DNA of 64,000 nucleotides. It comes from Bacteroidota bacterium (GTDB taxonomy: Bacteria > Bacteroidota > Bacteroidia > Flavobacteriales > Weeksellaceae). The position numbers and the translations under genes are program-made. How positions within the stretch are numbered: position 1 is the stretch's first letter; the number at the start of each line of letters is the position of its first letter. Of this stretch, positions 7,650 to 17,140 are shown one piece after another. A model generated the notes under the pieces. The model was not told where the DNA came from, did no database searches, and saw nothing but the letters and a program-made list of their open reading frames with translations. Where the stretch lies: NCBI GenBank assembly GCA_023422635.1, contig JAFAGO010000051.1:1-64000 (forward strand), written 5' to 3'.

Positions 7650-8918
7650 ATGGAATTAATCATCATTTTCGCTTTAGTTTTGCTAAATGGCATTTTTGCA
7701 ATGTCGGAACTTTCGGTAGTTTCGTCGCGTAAATTTAAATTAGAAAATGCAGCAAAAGAAGGAAATAAAGGAGCTAAAGCGGCACTAAAACTCTTAGAAA
7801 ATCCAACACGATTTTTATCCACCGTACAAATCGGAATTACGCTTATTGGGATCGTTCTCGGTTTTTACAGTGGCGATGCACTTTCCGATGATTTTGCCGA
7901 TCTTATTGGTAAAGTTTCTTTTCTAGCGCCCTACGCGGATAAAATTGCTGGACCTGCAATTGTAGTGTTTATTACCTATCTTTCAATTGTTTTCGGAGAG
8001 CTTTTTCCCAAACAACTTGGAATGGTTTTGCCAGAAAAATTGGCGTCAATATTGGCAATTCCTATGACGATTCTTTCCAAAATAACGGCACCATTTGTAT
8101 GGTTGCTTTCCGCAAGTAACACACTATTAATGCGTATTTTTGGAATTAATAACAAACGCGAAAACACGGTTTCGGAGGAAGAAATTAAATCGATAGTGAA
8201 AGAGAGTGCTGAAGTTGGCGAGATTGAAGATATCGAAAGTACGATTGTAGAAAGGGTTTTTGAATTGGGTGATACCAAAGCAAATGACTTAATGACCTAT
8301 AAAAATGAATTGATCTATTTTGATATAGAAGACAGCAAGGCCGAAATTTTACAAAAAATAAATCAATTTCCACATAGTGCGTATCCTGTAGTGGAAGATA
8401 ATAATATCGATAAAGTAAAAGGAATTATCATATTAAAAGATTTTTTTCGACATCATCAAGACGAAAATTTTAACGTAGAAAAAATGCTATCCGAACCTAT
8501 TTACATACCGGAATCTGCAGCAGCATATACCATTTTAGATCATTTTAGAAAGAAAAAAAGTCATTATGGAATTGTCGTCGACGAATATGGAAATACTCAA
8601 GGCATGATTACCATGGATGATGTTGTAGATGCGTTGGTAGGCGATATGTCGGAAGAACAACGTGAATTGAAAATGGTATCTTCTGGCAAGAATACATGGT
8701 TGGTTGATGGGCAATTTCCACTAAGAACTTTTGCGAAAAATCTATCGATAAAAATGGATCGTGAAGTTTTAGAAAATATCCATACGGTGGCAGGATTCAT
8801 CGTTAATCAAGTGAATGATATTCCCGACGAGGAAGAACAAATAAAAATTGGTAATTTTGCATTTCGAATTGCCGATAAAAAAGGGCAGCGAATTAATAAA
8901 ATTGTAGTGACAAAATAA
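7650..8918 (+). CDS. CNNM/CBS-domain transporter (hemolysin/CorC family)
   Basis: This 422-residue inner-membrane protein has a CNNM (DUF21) transmembrane domain (about 1-190, with GIFAMSELSVVSSRK and FGELFPKQLG). A pair of CBS domains follows (about 205-330), including YGNTQGMITMDDVVDALVGD, and a C-terminal CorC/HlyC transporter-associated domain (about 345-422). Family members are implicated in Mg2+ or Co2+ efflux and homeostasis; the hemolysin name is historical. The stop lies 7 bp before pheT, so the two probably share a transcript. No functional link to PheT follows from this. Confidence 0.92.
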   Translation: MELIIIFALVLLNGIFAMSELSVVSSRKFKLENAAKEGNKGAKAALKLLENPTRFLSTVQIGITLIGIVLGFYSGDALSDDFADLIGKVSFLAPYADKIAGPAIVVFITYLSIVFGELFPKQLGMVLPEKLASILAIPMTILSKITAPFVWLLSASNTLLMRIFGINNKRENTVSEEEIKSIVKESAEVGEIEDIESTIVERVFELGDTKANDLMTYKNELIYFDIEDSKAEILQKINQFPHSAYPVVEDNNIDKVKGIIILKDFFRHHQDENFNVEKMLSEPIYIPESAAAYTILDHFRKKKSHYGIVVDEYGNTQGMITMDDVVDALVGDMSEEQRELKMVSSGKNTWLVDGQFPLRTFAKNLSIKMDREVLENIHTVAGFIVNQVNDIPDEEEQIKIGNFAFRIADKKGQRINKIVVTK

Positions 8919-8925
8919 CAGAATA

Positions 8926-11328
8926 ATGAAGATTTCAAATAACTGGCTGAAAGAATACATTAAAACCGATCTAAAACCCGAAAAAATAGGGGAATACTTA
9001 ACAGATATTGGTCTTGAAGTAGAAGGAATCGAAAAATTTGAATCCGTAAAAGGAAGCTTGGAAGGAATTGTTGTAGGAAAAGTACTTACCTGCGAAAAAC
9101 ATCCTAATGCAGACAAACTGAAAAAAACAACCGTTGATATTGGTAAAGGTAAAGTTTTAAATATTGTGTGTGGAGCACCTAATGTTGATGCTGGACAAAC
9201 CGTTCCCGTTGCTACAGTCGGAACAAAAATTTATAGTAAAGATGGCAGCTCATTTGAAATAAAAGAAGCCAAAATTAGAGGAGAAGTTTCCCAAGGAATG
9301 ATTTGCGCAGAAGATGAATTAGGACTTAGCGATGATCATGGAGGGATTATGGTGTTAGATGAAAATCAATATAAAGTTGGAACGCCTTTCTCTGAATATT
9401 TTGATTTGGTAAACGATTTTGTTTACGAAATTGGCCTTACGCCAAACCGTACCGATGCTATGGCTCACTATGGTGTCGCTAGAGATTTAAACGCTTTTTT
9501 AATCTCAAATTCAATGCCTTCAGACTTTCCAAAAGTAAAATCACTTCCCGTAGAAATTGAAGGGCATCATGATTTTCAACTACAAGTACAAGACGATCAA
9601 TTAACGCCGAGATATATTGGCGCTGTAATTGAAAACGTTGAAGTAAAAGATTCTCCGGACTGGCTTAAAAACTACCTTAAAGCCATCGGCCTTTCCCCAA
9701 TTAACAATGTAGTAGATATTACAAATTATATTTTACATGGTTTGGGACAGCCCTTACACGCCTTCGATGCAGATAAAATTGCTGGAAAAACCGTACAAGT
9801 AGGAACCGTTGCACAAGGAACAAAATTTACCACTTTGGATGGAGTAGAACGTACTTTAAATGGTACTGAAATCACTATTAAAGATGGAAATGGAAAACCA
9901 TTGTGCATTGCTGGAGTATTAGGAGGTGCAACTTCTGGAGTATCCGCAGAAACAAAAAATATATTTTTAGAAAGTGCTTATTTTAATCCAGTTGCAATTC
10001 GTAAAGCCGCTAAAGCACACGGTTTAAATACAGATGCATCTTTCCGTTTTGAAAGAGGAATTGATCCAAATGGAGTACGTACCAGCATCACTCACGCGAT
10101 AAAGTTGATTGAAGAAGTTACCGGTGGAAAACTAACAGGACAAATTCTTGAAAGCTATCCTAAGAAAATTGAAGATCATTACATCATCTTAAGATTTCCG
10201 AAAATTGAGCAAATTTTAGGAACAAAAATTCACAGAGAAAAGATTAAGGAAATCTTGAAATCTCTTGAAATTACCGTTCTTAATGAAATTGCAAATGGTT
10301 TAGAAATTTCAGTTCCTGCCTATAGAGCGGATGTTACTCGCGAGATTGACGTTATTGAGGAAATCCTAAGAATTTATGGATACAACAAAATTGATGCGCC
10401 ACAAAAAATTTCGTTTACCCCAGTAAAATTAAGTGTAAATGATCAGGACGAGTTAGAAAATGCTTGGGCGAGAACGTTGCAAAGCAATGGTTTCCATGAA
10501 GTTATGAATAATTCGCTTACCTCTTTGAAAGACGAAACCGATGCTGTTAAACTTTTAAATCCGTTAAGTTCGGATTTGGCTTTTATGAGAACTTCTTTGT
10601 TGGAAGGACTTTTAGAGAACACGGCCTACAACATTAATCGTAAAAATCCAGACATTAAATTCTTTGAATTAGGAAAAATCTACCATAAAAGAAATCAACG
10701 TTTTGAAGAACGTAAACAATTGGCAATTGTTATTTCGGGAAGAAACCATGCTGAAAACTGGCTGGAACCAAAATCCGCGACCGATTTCTTTTTTCTAAAA
10801 GGATATTTAAATGTTTTGTTAGAAAAATTGAATATTCAAACGACCGAAAAATCTTTAGAAGATGCTCGATTTTCAGATGCTTTAGAAATTCTTTCTGAAG
10901 GTAAAGTCGTAGCAAGATTAGGTAAAGTTGCGCCAGCAGTTTTAAAAGATTTCGATATTGATCAACCTGTGTTTTATGCAGAAATTGAATTAGAAGCCGC
11001 TCAGAGTTTAAGATCGAAAGAAAATTTGGTGTTTCAAGATATTCCAAAATTCAACAAAATTAGAAGAGATTTAGCTTTGCTTTTGGACAAAAATGTTACC
11101 TATTCCGAATTGTTTGAAACGGCTCAGAAAAACAAATCTCCTTATTTGAAATCGGTGAATCTTTTTGATGTTTATGAAGGGAAAAATCTTCCAGAAGGTA
11201 AAAAATCGTATGCTTTAAGTTTTGAACTCCTCAACGAAGAAAAAACAATGGAAGAAAAAGAAATTTCTGAAGTAATGAACACCTTGATTAAATCGTTCGA
11301 GAAAGAATTTTCAGCACAGCTTCGATAA
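8926..11328 (+). CDS. pheT: phenylalanine-tRNA ligase beta subunit
   Basis: PheT pairs with PheS to charge tRNA-Phe; the beta subunit carries the editing site. The 800 residues show an N-terminal MKISNNWLKEYI segment and a tRNA-binding OB fold (about 40-150, CEKHPNADKLKKTTVDIG). The B3/B4 editing domain follows (about 215-370, with GLGQPLHAFDADKI), then B5 (about 405-475, YRADVTREIDVIEEI) and a degenerate catalytic-like domain. A C-terminal FDX-ACB anticodon-binding domain closes the protein (about 705-800, RRDLALLLDKNVTYSEL). pheS is not adjacent. Position immediately after the CNNM gene suggests read-through from upstream. Confidence 0.97.
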   Translation: MKISNNWLKEYIKTDLKPEKIGEYLTDIGLEVEGIEKFESVKGSLEGIVVGKVLTCEKHPNADKLKKTTVDIGKGKVLNIVCGAPNVDAGQTVPVATVGTKIYSKDGSSFEIKEAKIRGEVSQGMICAEDELGLSDDHGGIMVLDENQYKVGTPFSEYFDLVNDFVYEIGLTPNRTDAMAHYGVARDLNAFLISNSMPSDFPKVKSLPVEIEGHHDFQLQVQDDQLTPRYIGAVIENVEVKDSPDWLKNYLKAIGLSPINNVVDITNYILHGLGQPLHAFDADKIAGKTVQVGTVAQGTKFTTLDGVERTLNGTEITIKDGNGKPLCIAGVLGGATSGVSAETKNIFLESAYFNPVAIRKAAKAHGLNTDASFRFERGIDPNGVRTSITHAIKLIEEVTGGKLTGQILESYPKKIEDHYIILRFPKIEQILGTKIHREKIKEILKSLEITVLNEIANGLEISVPAYRADVTREIDVIEEILRIYGYNKIDAPQKISFTPVKLSVNDQDELENAWARTLQSNGFHEVMNNSLTSLKDETDAVKLLNPLSSDLAFMRTSLLEGLLENTAYNINRKNPDIKFFELGKIYHKRNQRFEERKQLAIVISGRNHAENWLEPKSATDFFFLKGYLNVLLEKLNIQTTEKSLEDARFSDALEILSEGKVVARLGKVAPAVLKDFDIDQPVFYAEIELEAAQSLRSKENLVFQDIPKFNKIRRDLALLLDKNVTYSELFETAQKNKSPYLKSVNLFDVYEGKNLPEGKKSYALSFELLNEEKTMEEKEISEVMNTLIKSFEKEFSAQLR

Positions 11329-11347
11329 GCTTCTGCAGAATATTTGC

Positions 11348-11355
11348 TACATTTG
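11348..11355 (+). promoter_or_regulatory. -7 element for the META lipoprotein gene
   Basis: TACATTTG lies 22 nt before the ATG at 11378. It matches TAnnTTTG, but I see no convincing -33 TTG. Confidence 0.5.
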
Positions 11356-11377
11356 AAATGATATAAAATTCAAAACA

Positions 11378-11779
11378 ATGAAAAAATTATTGCTCATCAT
11401 AAGTACAACGGCGCTTTTAGCATCTTGTTCCACAGTTGCCACCTCATGGAAAGCAGGTAAAAGTCAGCCCAATGTAACCGATACCAATTGGGTTTTGGCC
11501 GATCAAGTTAAAGGCGATGTGCCAACACTTCGGTTAGAGAGCGCAAGAATTGGGGGAAATGCAGGTTGTAATACCTTTTTTAGCGATGCCAGCATTGATC
11601 CTTCAACGGGAAGTTTCAAAGCGGCTGCAATTGCTTCAACCAAAAAAATGTGTCCCAATATGAGTGTTGAACAAAACTATTTGAAAATGCTTTCAGAAGC
11701 CAATCGTTACGTGGTAAACGGTTCGGTTTTGGAGTTGTATAAAGATAATTTACTGCTTCTGAAATTTAATAAAAACTAA
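11378..11779 (+). CDS. META-domain (HslJ-like) lipoprotein
   Basis: This 133-residue exported lipoprotein has a signal peptide ending in the lipobox LLASC, so Cys17 is the probable lipidated residue. The rest is a META domain (DUF306), with NWVLADQVKGD, GNAGCNTFFSDASID and KKMCPNMSVEQNYL. In Enterobacteria the HslJ relative affects heat-shock phenotype and novobiocin resistance; the biochemical role is unknown. It has its own -7 element and a strong downstream terminator, so it is probably monocistronic. Confidence 0.88.
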   Translation: MKKLLLIISTTALLASCSTVATSWKAGKSQPNVTDTNWVLADQVKGDVPTLRLESARIGGNAGCNTFFSDASIDPSTGSFKAAAIASTKKMCPNMSVEQNYLKMLSEANRYVVNGSVLELYKDNLLLLKFNKN

Positions 11780-11801
11780 TTTCTTCTTGCAGATTACCCA
11801 T

Positions 11802-11840
11802 AAAAAAAGGAACTCAATTTAAATTGAATTCCTTTTTTTT
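11802..11840. terminator. bidirectional terminator between convergent genes
   Basis: AAAAAAAGGAACTCAATTT faces AAATTGAATTCCTTTTTTTT with one mismatch, giving a long stem with A/T tracts on both sides. It serves the META lipoprotein (+) and the acidic protein (-). Confidence 0.9.
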
Positions 11841-11860
11841 GTCTTTTGAATATTGAGAAT

Positions 11861-12100
11861 TTACTCTTCTTCCTCTTCGTCGTATTTTGCTAATTCTTCA
11901 TCGCACCATACGAAAGCTGCTTCTACCACTTTAGTTGCTTCATCAGCCATGGTTTCTTCATCATCGCCTTCTAGATCATCCAGCCATTCCACTTCTTCTT
12001 CTTCTACGTTTAAGATGAAGCGCGGATATTCGGTATGAACCACAAATAAATCCTCAGGGAATTCCAAATTATCGGCTAGTAAAAACTTAGGTAATTTCAT
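11861..12100 (-). CDS. small acidic conserved protein
   Basis: This 79-residue cytoplasmic protein starts MKLPKFLLADN and contains EYPRFILNVEEEEVEWLDD and an all-acidic C-terminus (DEEEEE). I recall similar short proteins in Flavobacteriia, without known function. There is no signal peptide, membrane segment or cysteine cluster. It sits convergent to the META lipoprotein and 39 bp downstream of the membrane-protein gene on the same strand, so it may be the last gene of that transcript. Confidence 0.75.
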   Translation of the reverse strand: MKLPKFLLADNLEFPEDLFVVHTEYPRFILNVEEEEVEWLDDLEGDDEETMADEATKVVEAAFVWCDEELAKYDEEEEE

Positions 12101-12139
12101 ATTGATTAGGTTTTATAACTGTATCAAAGATAAATATTT

Positions 12140-13468
12140 TTATTGAAATTTATTGGTCTGAATTTTAATTTTTCTCAAAACTTTATATTCTGTTAGGGTT
12201 CTGGGTTTTAAGGTGTCCTTTGGCTTAAACGTCATATAAACTTCTGGATTTACAGTGCTGATAAGTTCTGCAATTTGCACACGATCCAAATCCCATTCGT
12301 CTGGAGCGTAAAAAGTAATAGGACCTTTCTCGAGATGTTCATCTTTCAAAAATTGGGTAATAGATTTTCTATTTTCAAGATAATTTCCACGAGAAAGCCA
12401 AGTAAATACAAAACAAGTTATCAAACTTAAAAGTGGAATACCATAAGTGAGCTTGCCAAAAATTTGGTAGAGTTTTTTGAAATACACCATCCAAATTGAA
12501 AGAATAAATGGCGTTAACAATCGATAATCTAATGCATTTACAGAGTAAAAATATTGAATGAAATATGAGCATGCAATTCCTACAACACCCACAAAAACAA
12601 AATACTTTTCGGTTTCAGAAAGAGGAGTTTTAATGAAAAGAAAAATCATCAACAAAATATTGAACAAACCAATTCCGTAAATTCCAAAATTAATAAGTCC
12701 GCCACCAGGGTTTGCGATGTGTACAAACGGATTAAAGCTGGTTGTTAATCCTTGAAAAAGTTCAACAAGAAGTTTTGATGTGGGATGTAACCCAATCTCT
12801 AAAAATTGATCTACATATTTTTCATTATAAACATCTATAAAAAGGAATTTATATAAAATCATAAATGCAATTCCAATCATTCCAGAAAAAATAAATGCTT
12901 TTGCATACTTTCTTTTCCGATTTAGAAGACCGAAAAGAAAAACGGCACCCATAAAAAATAAAGCGCTGTAACGAATATTATACAGTAAAATTAGCAGAAG
13001 ACTAAGATAGAGGAGTGCTTTAGATTGCGAATATTTACCGATAATACAATTTCTACAAACATAAAGAAATACAAATACAAAAGGCAAAATTAGAGTTTCA
13101 CTCATGGAATACGAGTAAATAGAAACGTAGCTGATGAGTGCGCTAATCATCAATATTTCTTTAAAATAAAATCGCTTTTTATAAGCAAACCCAATGATAA
13201 AGAGATACGCGAGAATTCCGATTATTTTGCTGGTCCAAAACGCATCAATTCCTATATAACTTAAAGATTTCAAAATTAGTGGATACCCAAGTGGCGTAAC
13301 TGTATTATCAATAATGGGAAATACTTCTGCTGTTCGGAAAAACCTGATGGAATCTGGAGAAACTCTTCCTTTTTCGTTTAAAAGAAATCGCACCACAATC
13401 ATGATTAGCGTAAGAATGATGAGTGAAAATTGAATCAGTTTTTCTCGATTTCTGTTTGTTTTTAACAT
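12140..13468 (-). CDS. polytopic membrane protein, probable GT-C glycosyltransferase-like
   Basis: This 442-residue protein has roughly ten or more hydrophobic segments and a short soluble C-terminal region (about 385-442). The first extracytoplasmic loop holds RVSPDSIRFFRTAEVFP, with an Asp where GT-C enzymes (GT39/GT83-like) carry their catalytic acidic residue, followed by PLGYPLILKSL. That layout suggests a lipid-phosphosugar-dependent glycosyltransferase, but sequence conservation is low. It lies between the hairpin at 13491-13517 and the small acidic gene, so it is probably transcribed separately from the hydroxyacyl-CoA dehydrogenase. Confidence 0.7.
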   Translation of the reverse strand: MLKTNRNREKLIQFSLIILTLIMIVVRFLLNEKGRVSPDSIRFFRTAEVFPIIDNTVTPLGYPLILKSLSYIGIDAFWTSKIIGILAYLFIIGFAYKKRFYFKEILMISALISYVSIYSYSMSETLILPFVFVFLYVCRNCIIGKYSQSKALLYLSLLLILLYNIRYSALFFMGAVFLFGLLNRKRKYAKAFIFSGMIGIAFMILYKFLFIDVYNEKYVDQFLEIGLHPTSKLLVELFQGLTTSFNPFVHIANPGGGLINFGIYGIGLFNILLMIFLFIKTPLSETEKYFVFVGVVGIACSYFIQYFYSVNALDYRLLTPFILSIWMVYFKKLYQIFGKLTYGIPLLSLITCFVFTWLSRGNYLENRKSITQFLKDEHLEKGPITFYAPDEWDLDRVQIAELISTVNPEVYMTFKPKDTLKPRTLTEYKVLRKIKIQTNKFQ

Positions 13469-13490
13469 TTCTATTTTGAATATGGAATAA

Positions 13491-13517
13491 TTTTGGTGCG
13501 GCGAAGCCGCACCAAAA
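13491..13517 (-). terminator. 12-bp GC-rich hairpin terminator
   Basis: TTTTGGTGCGGC and GCCGCACCAAAA form a perfect 12-bp stem with a 3-nt loop, just after the stop of the 3-hydroxyacyl-CoA dehydrogenase gene. The A/T arms make it usable in either direction. Confidence 0.8.
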
Positions 13518-13534
13518 TTTCAATCTATTTTACT

Positions 13535-14425
13535 TTATTTTAAAAACATTTGGGAGACTTTCTCCGCTTTCTTAGATTGTGAATAATCGTAAAATCCTTC
13601 CCCTGATTTAACGCCTTTTTTACCCGCCATTACCATATTAACCAAAAGAGGATTTGGGGCATATTTCGGATTTTTAAAACCTTCATACATCACGTTGAGA
13701 ATGGCCAAGCATACATCTAAACCGATAAAATCTGCCAATTGAAGTGGTCCCATCGGATGTGCCATACCCAACTTCATTACCGTATCGATTTCTTCCACAC
13801 CAGCAACACCGTTGTACAATGTTTCTATCGCTTCGTTGATCATAGGCATTAAAATTCTGTTGGCCACAAAACCTGGATAATCATTGGCTTCTACTGGAAT
13901 TTTTCCCAAAGCTTTGGCCATTTCAAAAACAGCATCAAAAGTATCTTTAGAAGTGGAGTAGCCTTTTATGATTTCTACTAACTTCATTATCGGAACAGGA
14001 TTCATAAAATGCATTCCGATCACTTTCTCTGGCCTACTGGTGGCAGCCGCAATTTTAGTAATGGATATTGAAGATGTGTTGGTCGCGAGAATACAATTTT
14101 CAGGTGCAAACTTATCCATCTCAGCAAAGATTTTCAACTTTAAATCTTGATTTTCTGTGGCAGCTTCAACAATTAAATCTGCACTTTTTGCCGCATCACT
14201 TAATTTTGTAAAACTAGTAATATTACCGAGTGTTTCTTCTTTTTGTTTCTCGGTTAAATTTCCTTTTGCAATCATTCTCTCCAAATTGCTGGAGATTGTT
14301 TTCATCCCGCGATCGATTGCTTCTTGAGATACATCAACAAGATGCACTTGATAGCCACTTTGAGCGAACGTATGTGCAATTCCGTTGCCCATTGTTCCTG
14401 CGCCAATAACCACAATATTTTTCAT
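13535..14425 (-). CDS. 3-hydroxybutyryl/3-hydroxyacyl-CoA dehydrogenase
   Basis: This enzyme of 296 residues oxidises 3-hydroxyacyl-CoA with NAD(P)+ in fatty-acid or butyrate-type metabolism. The N-terminal Rossmann motif GAGTMGNGIAHTFAQSG (about 7-23) binds NAD. GMHFMNPVPIMKLVEII holds the conserved His and Asn region of the active site, and PGFVANRILMPMINEA starts the C-terminal helical domain. It is a stand-alone dehydrogenase without a crotonase domain. It is the last of three closely spaced minus-strand genes (GH5, beta-lactamase, dehydrogenase; gaps 35 and 40 bp), with no obvious functional link. Confidence 0.93.
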   Translation of the reverse strand: MKNIVVIGAGTMGNGIAHTFAQSGYQVHLVDVSQEAIDRGMKTISSNLERMIAKGNLTEKQKEETLGNITSFTKLSDAAKSADLIVEAATENQDLKLKIFAEMDKFAPENCILATNTSSISITKIAAATSRPEKVIGMHFMNPVPIMKLVEIIKGYSTSKDTFDAVFEMAKALGKIPVEANDYPGFVANRILMPMINEAIETLYNGVAGVEEIDTVMKLGMAHPMGPLQLADFIGLDVCLAILNVMYEGFKNPKYAPNPLLVNMVMAGKKGVKSGEGFYDYSQSKKAEKVSQMFLK

Positions 14426-14465
14426 AAAATTTGATTTTGAGATTTTTTTCGATGTGAAATTTCTA

Positions 14466-15371
14466 TTATTTGGTATAGAAGAAGAAGCCTGATTTTACAT
14501 TCGACAAATCATCATAAACGATTTTAGAAATATCCGAAATGATTTTGCAGTTTACCACTTCATCTTCAGTAGAATCACTGATGAATACAGCGATTGAATA
14601 CTTTTTTCCGTTCGGTAAAGTTACGATTCCAGCGTCGTTTTCGGCAATTGTTAGATTTCCTACTTTTCCTGAGCTTCCTGTTTTATGAGCAACAATTCCG
14701 TTGGAAAGTTGTTCTTTCAATTTGTTTATTCCTGTGCTTGTTTGCAGCATGATTTGGTATAAGTAATCGGTAGATTCCGAGCTGATAATTTCCTTTTGAT
14801 AAAAAGCTTTCAATAATGAGGTTAATGATTTGGTTGTAGTATAGTTTTGGTAAAGATATGCTACGCCTTTATGCATTTCTTCTTCGTTGTATTTAATCTG
14901 AAAATTTTTAATCCCTTTCGAATTCATCAGTTCTTGAACAGCTTTAGTTCCGCCAATCAATCTCAATAAAATGTCGCAACCATTATTATCACTTTGAGAA
15001 ACGGTATATTTTAAAATTTCATCAAGTGAAAGTTCAATATTTCCATTTGGATACTTTTCGCGAATCGGACTCCAAGTATTTTCCAAAAGATCTGATTTAC
15101 GAATTAAAATTTTTTGGTTGAGGTTGAGTTTACCTTCATCCACTTGATGCAAAACCGCACACGCAATATGAAATTTAAAAACACTCAGCATAGGAAGTTT
15201 TTTTGAAGCGTTGGAATTATCAAATTGAAATGGAAAATCAATACCTTTTACAGAAACCGCAATTGTTGAATTTTTTCCTTTGGTAATAGTGTTAATTTGT
15301 TTGCGAAGCGCATTGTTTTGTGCCGCAAAAAAAGTGCTACACAATAAAAAAAGCAGTACGAATTTTTTCAT
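14466..15371 (-). CDS. class A (subclass A2) beta-lactamase
   Basis: This 301-residue periplasmic serine beta-lactamase has an N-terminal signal peptide (MKKFVLLFLL to about AAQ18). Class A motifs are complete: SVFK at 63-66 (nucleophile Ser63), SDN at 127-129, an omega-loop NEEEMHKG (162-169) containing the general-base Glu, and HKTGSSG with KTG at 230-232. The omega-loop and overall look are those of subclass A2 enzymes (PER/CfxA/CIA/CGA type) that occur as chromosomal genes in Chryseobacterium relatives. The hydrolysis spectrum cannot be read from sequence. It follows the GH5 gene by 35 bp with no visible dedicated promoter, and no BlaI-type operator is present. Confidence 0.92.
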   Translation of the reverse strand: MKKFVLLFLLCSTFFAAQNNALRKQINTITKGKNSTIAVSVKGIDFPFQFDNSNASKKLPMLSVFKFHIACAVLHQVDEGKLNLNQKILIRKSDLLENTWSPIREKYPNGNIELSLDEILKYTVSQSDNNGCDILLRLIGGTKAVQELMNSKGIKNFQIKYNEEEMHKGVAYLYQNYTTTKSLTSLLKAFYQKEIISSESTDYLYQIMLQTSTGINKLKEQLSNGIVAHKTGSSGKVGNLTIAENDAGIVTLPNGKKYSIAVFISDSTEDEVVNCKIISDISKIVYDDLSNVKSGFFFYTK

Positions 15372-15406
15372 ACTGCAATCTAATTTAATTTTAAATTTTG
15401 CACAAG

Positions 15407-17140
15407 TTATTCGATTGAGAAAGATTTAAAATCGAAATTGCCATCTACAAAGTAAAATCGTAATTTATTTTCACCTTTTTGTAGCAGAATATTTTTGATT
15501 TCGACTTGTGACCATGAGGAAGAATTTCCGGAGTACGGAATTATTGCATCTGCAAGCGATTCGTTTGTGGCATTCTTGATGATTATTTTGGATGCGTTTC
15601 CTTTATTTCGAAACTCTATTTTTATATTCTTCGTTCCAGATTCAGTACTTTCAAATGTATATTGAAGCCATTCTTTAGGTTCAATTTTGCTTATGTAATA
15701 AGAGAAATCGGAGTCGTTATTTTTATAAATATCAACGCCATCGTTTCTCATTTCATTCCCGGAGTTCCATTCTGAGCGGTTTGTTGGATCACTTACCCAA
15801 AGATTCATGATGTCGTTATCGTAGTAAGCGGAATTTAATCTGCCCAAGTCGTATTCTGCTGCATAAATTTTACCGGGAACATGTTGTTTTTTGAAAGGAA
15901 TTGTTTCCGAATTCTGAACTTGACGAAACATGGCATCAATAACATCTTTTTTTACTTCAACATTTTTTATTTTATAGCGATCAGCAATTTTTAGCAATGT
16001 TTTTTCTGCGAATTCTTGTGTTGGTTTTTGTCCACCATTTTGCCAATAATCCAAAAGTTGTTGGTATTCCGGAGTACTTTTTACGTTAGTAATGCCAGCG
16101 ATATTATCAATTTTTTTCATAGGCCAAAATGCCCAGCCGATGTTATGTTTATCCATGAGTTGAATAAGTTCAGTAAACCATACATTTGAGTTTTCTCCGG
16201 TTTCGCCAAGCCAAATCGCTACATTGTATTTTGTGCGATAATCCAGCATTTGCTGAATGGTTTCATCATCATTATTCGACCAATATTTGTGGAAGCTCAA
16301 TACTAAATTATTGTCCCATAGTGGAAACATTCCGTTATAATTGTTACCCCAACAGTTCCCTTCAATAAATATAATATGTTTTTGATCGACTTCCCGAATG
16401 GCTTTCGTAATTTCAACTTGAAGTTTTCTTAAAGGTGCATTATTTTTTTCGTCGCAGCCATTTAAATTGCTTCCGCTGAAATTCCAATTGGGTTCATTGA
16501 TAATATCATACCCTGCTATCCAAGCTTCATTTTTGTATCTCTCTGCTAATTTTTTCCATAGGGCGATGGTTTTTTTCTGATTTTCTTCACTTTCCCAAAC
16601 GGAAGGTTTGCTTTCTTCGTAGTCTGAAATATTCGCATCTTTCCCTTGTCCTCCGGGAACTGCATGTAAATCCAAGATGAGGTATATTTTGTTTTCAGTG
16701 CACCATTTCAGCAGATCATCAGTCATTTTAAATCCCTCATCAAGCCAAGTGTTTTTACCTTTTACAGGCTCTTTTTCTACTGGTAAGGTGTATAATTTGT
16801 AATGCATTGGGAGACGTACAGAGTTGAATCCCCATTTCGCAAGAGAATCAATATCGGCTTTGGTTATCCCATTTTTAAGGTATTCTTTGTAAAATTTATT
16901 TTTACCTTCGATTCCGGCTACCTCTGTTATTTTTTCTTCAATTTTATGTTGTGGACCTGCAAATTCTGCTGTTTTCAACATATATCCTTCCTGCAACATC
17001 CAGCCACCGAGTCCCAAACCTTTTAGTACTACATTTTCGCCTTCTTCATTCACAATTTTTTGTCCGTCTGTTTTTAAAAATCCTTGTGAACTCACGAACG
17101 ACACTACGGATAAAGCCCCTAGGATGAAACTCTTTTTCAT
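15407..17140 (-). CDS. secreted GH5-family glycosidase with C-terminal carbohydrate-binding-like domain
   Basis: This 577-residue exported enzyme has a signal peptide ending near SSQG20. The GH5 (beta/alpha)8 domain spans about 22-375. LGLGGWMLQEG, WGFNSVRLPMHY and ILDLHAVPGGQG precede the acid/base YDIINEPNWNF (Glu216), and the nucleophile is WLGETGEN (Glu313). About 455-577 forms a CBM6-like beta-sandwich (WNSGNEMRNDGVDI, EWLQYTF, FYFVDGNF). Beta-1,3- or beta-1,4-glucan cleavage is likely; substrate is not fixed by the sequence. There is no type IX sorting tail, so it should be periplasmic or released by another route. It heads the three-gene minus-strand run. Confidence 0.9.
   Translation of the reverse strand: MKKSFILGALSVVSFVSSQGFLKTDGQKIVNEEGENVVLKGLGLGGWMLQEGYMLKTAEFAGPQHKIEEKITEVAGIEGKNKFYKEYLKNGITKADIDSLAKWGFNSVRLPMHYKLYTLPVEKEPVKGKNTWLDEGFKMTDDLLKWCTENKIYLILDLHAVPGGQGKDANISDYEESKPSVWESEENQKKTIALWKKLAERYKNEAWIAGYDIINEPNWNFSGSNLNGCDEKNNAPLRKLQVEITKAIREVDQKHIIFIEGNCWGNNYNGMFPLWDNNLVLSFHKYWSNNDDETIQQMLDYRTKYNVAIWLGETGENSNVWFTELIQLMDKHNIGWAFWPMKKIDNIAGITNVKSTPEYQQLLDYWQNGGQKPTQEFAEKTLLKIADRYKIKNVEVKKDVIDAMFRQVQNSETIPFKKQHVPGKIYAAEYDLGRLNSAYYDNDIMNLWVSDPTNRSEWNSGNEMRNDGVDIYKNNDSDFSYYISKIEPKEWLQYTFESTESGTKNIKIEFRNKGNASKIIIKNATNESLADAIIPYSGNSSSWSQVEIKNILLQKGENKLRFYFVDGNFDFKSFSIE

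Noticed and set aside
14466..15371. Beta-lactamase as a target of the BlaI/M56 pair at 57.8 kb
   Set aside because: No TATCACTAA/TTAGTGATA operator is present upstream of the GH5-beta-lactamase run, and the M56 protein has no penicillin-sensing domain.
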